NCBI GenBank assembly: GCA_002104895.1
Contig: MCFG01000407.1
Coordinates: 35,001-59,801 of the forward strand
Length of the DNA: 24,801 nt
Source of the DNA: Anaeromyces robustus
Lineage: Eukaryota > Neocallimastigomycota > Neocallimastigomycetes > Neocallimastigales > Neocallimastigaceae
Direction of reading: 5' to 3'
The notes beneath the pieces are model-generated. The model saw only the letters and a program-made list of their open reading frames with translations, made no database searches and was not told where the DNA came from. Each line of letters starts with the position of its first letter. The first letter of the stretch is position 1. Below, one piece after another: positions 21,254-24,801 of the stretch. Both the position numbers and the translations under genes were made by a program.

Positions 21254-23296
21254 ATGGAAATAGAGGAAGAATTAATAAATATTATCAAAAATAAAAATAT
21301 AAATAAACTGAAAGAGTATTTTATTAAAAATAATATTAAATCTAAAGACTTTAACAATTCAATCAAACTTTATTATATTTATTGACTGTAATGCCCAAAA
21401 AAATATTATAGAATTTATAATTGAACAACAAGAAGATAAAGAAAATATAAAACCATTGTTTTATGCAATTCAACTAAAAAATTTTAGAATAGCTAATTTA
21501 TTATTGAAAAATAAAGCTAATATCGATGGAATAATAAGAAGTGAAGATGAAGATGAAGAAGAAGAGAAGAAGAAGAAGAAGATGGAGAATATAGAAGAAG
21601 ATAGAGAAATGATTTTGAAATTCAAATTCAAAATACTACGACTACTACAACAGCAACAACAACAATATCTACTACTCTAATAATAATAATACTAATAATA
21701 CTAATAATAAAAATGGTTTAAATATTATTGAATATTTATTTATTAGTAAATCACTTAATTTAAAAAATTTAAAGTTTGTTTTAAGTAAAAAAAAAGATGC
21801 AACATTAATAACTGGAGAAATAATATCTTATTTAATTAAAATAAAAATATACAATTACTGAAATTTCTTTTGAAATTTAATTTTTATGATAATCGATTTA
21901 TTAAAATATAATTATAAATAAATTTCTTGCTGAAGTTTATAGAAATAAAAAATCATTATCAACTGAACAGATAAAATATATGATGTCACAAAATAAATCT
22001 TTTATTCCTATTGGAAAAGATAAATATTATAATTATCCTTTATTTACAGCTATTGAATGTAATGAAAAATCTATAGTTAATTTATTCCTTAATTATGCCA
22101 ATAAACATTATATTTATTTAGATATCAATGAAAAGGACAAAAATGATAATAGTCCACTTTTAAAAGCTATTGAAAATAATAATAAAGATATTGTTAAATT
22201 ATTAATTAAAATTCCTATCATAATAATATTATTTTAAATATTAATGAAAAGATATTTATGGAATTATCCACTTTTAAAAGCTCTAGAAAATAAAAATAGA
22301 GATATATTTAAATTATTAATAAACTATGCCAATCAAAATAATATTGTATTAAACATAACGGAAAAAAATAATAAAGGTAATTTTCCAATATTACAAGCCT
22401 ATGAATGTGGTATAGATATAATTAAAGCATTAATTAATTATGCTAATAATCATAATATTATATTAAATTTTAATGAAAAAAATGGATATGGTAATTATCC
22501 ATTATTGAAAGGTGTTGAGTATAATATGTTTGAAGTAATTAAATTAATGTTTAAATATACTAATCAACATAAACATAAATTATTTTAAATATTAATGAAA
22601 AAGATAGCTATGGTAATTATCCAGTTTTTAAAAACGGTTGAAAATAATAATATGATTATGTTTAAAGTATTAGTTGATTATGCAAATAAAAAAAGGTTAA
22701 TTTTAGATATCAATGGTAAAAACAAGGAAAATGATTATCCATTACTTATTGCTTTTAAATATAGTAATATTGATTTTGTTAAATTATTAATTCAATATGC
22801 AAGGAACATAAAATAATTTTAAATCTTAATGAAAAAGATAATCATGGTAACTATCCATTATTAAATGCCATTAAAAAAAGTAATGAAGATATGATTCAAT
22901 TATTAATTCAATATGCCAATGAACATAAAATAATTTTAAATCTTAATGAAAAAGATAATCGTGGTAACTCTCCATTACTAAATGCTATTAAAAAATGTAA
23001 TGAAGATATGATTAAATTATTAATTCAATATGCCGATGAACATGAAATCATTTTAAATCTTAATGAAAAAGATAAATATGGAAATTATCCATTATTTTTA
23101 TGTTATTGAAAAGAATAATATTCATATAGTTAAACTTTTGATAGAATATGCCAATCATCATAAAATAATATTAAATATTAATGAAAAAGATAGCAATGGA
23201 AATTATTCATTATTAAATCTTATTAAAGATATCAATATTAAAAATTTATTAATTGAATATGCCAATAATCATAAAATAATATTAAATATTAATTGA
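21254..23296 (+). pseudogene. Ankyrin-repeat protein, pseudogene with about ten frame breaks
   Basis: The reading begins at ATG 21254 (MEIEEELINIIKNKNINKLK), stops at 21383, and continues in other frames. A stretch typical of ankyrin N-terminal regions follows (IKPLFYAIQLKNFRIANLLL), then an acidic/Lys and Gln/Asn-rich low-complexity part (about 21540-21710). From about 21990 to the TGA at 23294 there are eleven ankyrin-like units of 39 codons (117 bases). Consensus is NEKDxxGNYPLLxAIExxNxDIxKLLIxYANxHxIILNI. Frame changes lie near 21381, 21600, 21857, 21915, 22205, 22247, 22580, 22630, 22802 and 23100, several at homopolymer A/T runs and some pairing to restore the frame. Ankyrin repeats mediate protein-protein binding inside the cell. 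No full-length product can be made unless the breaks are sequencing errors. Confidence 0.85.
22022..23290 (+). repeat. Eleven 117-bp ankyrin-coding tandem repeats
   Basis: The DNA repeat period is 117 bases. The cores TCTTAATGAAAAAGATAATC at 22824 and 22941 are exactly 117 apart. Units toward the 3' end (22820-23050) are nearly identical, whereas the 5' units are diverged, so the 3' copies are younger. Confidence 0.8.
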
Positions 23297-24277
23297 TAAA
23301 GTTAAAATTAAAGTTAAAGGACGAACATTAAACCATGATTAAATATCATTAAAAAAATAAATAATATAATTATTATTATAAATTTATTAATTAAAATATT
23401 TCCAATGAACATTATATAAAATGATAAAGATTAATTTTTTTTTTCTTTTTTTTTTTATTGAAATTATTCGTTACTATCTTCTATTACAATAAAATGAAAT
23501 TAATTAATAATATTTAAGATATTAATTAATTATACCATAAAATATTTTTTTTTTTCAATTATAAAAGTTATAGAAAATTTTAATATTAATATAATTAAAT
23601 TTATTATTATAAATTATATCAATATTAATATACTTTATTTTTTTTTTTTTTCAGTACATAAATATATAAAAAGTATATGTGATTAAATAAATAAATTACT
23701 TACTAAAAAAAACAAATGAAACATAATAATATTGTATTAGTATAAATTAATATTTATTAAATAATTTTAGAAATAAATAAAAAACATGGAATGAACTTGA
23801 ATAATTATAAATAATAAATATTAATTATTTTATTATGAAATATATATAAAATATAAAAATAAAAATAATATTTTTATAAATTTAATGATATGATATTAAA
23901 TATTCCATATGTTAAATATATATTAAAACCAAGAGATTTTAAAATAAAATATTTATATATAGTTTTATTAATTTATTTTATTCTATTTATTATTATTATT
24001 TTGTTCTAAACACTGTAAATGAATTTATTTCCTATTTGTTCTAAATCATTATTAAAAAAATTTTTTTAATATTAAAAAGTATTATTAAAAAATAAATAAA
24101 TAAAACTTCATTATTATTATTATTGTTGTTGTTTTAATTAATCAGATTTTATTTATAAAACATAAATTTATAAAACGTAAAAAAAAAATTAACATTTAAA
24201 TAAGAAAGTTTTAATAAGATATAAAATATTAGAAAAAAAATATAAAATATTAATAATTATAAATTATAATTATAATT

Positions 24278-24320
<43 letters not shown>

Positions 24321-24801
24321 GTAGACAATTTATAATTTAATATTATGTATAAAATAAAAAAAAACGAAAAAAGGGAGAAAAAAATATATATATAAAATAA
24401 AACATTTTAATAAAAGAATCATAATCATCATTAATTTTATATTAATTAATAAATGTTATTTATTTTATTTTTTTTGTTTTATTTTTTTGTTTAATAATAT
24501 TTAAAATTATTATGATTATTATTATTAGGTAAATCACTTTTTTTTTTCAACCGTATAATAATTAATAAATTAATTAATTATTTTTTTCTATTTTATTTAA
24601 TTTTACTTTATTTTATTTTATTTTATTTTTTTCTATTCTATACATATTTATTTATTTATATATTTATTTTTTCTTTTTTTGTATTTTGTATTTAATATTA
24701 TTTTATATTTTATTTTATTATATTTTATTATATTAAAAATAAAAATAAAAAAATAAAAAAAAATAACTTAAAATAAGATTTGTTAGATGTATCCATCATT
24801 T
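23297..24801. other. AT-rich intergenic DNA to the window end
   Basis: No gene is supported on either strand. It contains (TAA)n at 24283-24317, TTTTA-type tracts (about 24600-24630 and 24700-24735) and many homopolymers. Nothing else stands out. Confidence 0.6.

Overview
The window looks like nuclear DNA of an anaerobic gut fungus (Neocallimastigomycota). It is extremely AT-rich. Short genes sit as islands of higher GC in long A/T homopolymer and microsatellite DNA. Introns are about 110-390 bp with GTAA(A/G)T-like donors and TAG-type acceptors. One gene encodes a GH5 cellulase carrying three fungal CBM10-type dockerins and an Asn/Thr/Lys linker, which is the diagnostic combination for cellulosome enzymes of this group. 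No rRNA, tRNA, CRISPR or prokaryote-style operon was seen.

Layout, left to right. 102-2184 (+): the 3' part of a leucine-rich-repeat surface protein, ten exons with roughly one repeat per exon and every intron in phase 2; the 5' end lies outside the window. 3685-4239 (+): a small secreted four-cysteine protein of unknown function. 5325-6676 (-): a two-exon secreted alpha/beta-hydrolase (esterase-like); its signal peptide lies in a separate first exon. 6677-14861: a gene-poor stretch with three decayed coding regions at about 10264-10895, 11536-11812 and 11916-12990; the last is recognisable as a PI-PLC X-domain protein. 14862-17116 (+): the dockerin-GH5 cellulase in four exons, including an inferred 13-nt microexon. 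18497-19645 (+): a secreted repeat protein with 19 Lys-Arg sites, built like a Kex2-processed multi-peptide precursor. 21254-23296 (+): an ankyrin-repeat pseudogene with about ten frame breaks.

Functionally, four of the intact products (the four-cysteine protein, the hydrolase, the cellulase and the repeat precursor) start with a signal peptide, and the LRR protein ends in a hydrophobic tail suggesting surface anchoring. The window therefore mostly encodes the secretome and surface. The cellulase would be assembled into a cellulosome through its dockerins. The hydrolase may act on ester-linked substrates outside the cell, but its substrate is not readable from sequence. The most novel candidate is the repeat precursor at 18497, which could release about 18 short acidic peptides sharing a (E/D)TPL end. 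All annotations come from reading and hand translation; no database search was run.
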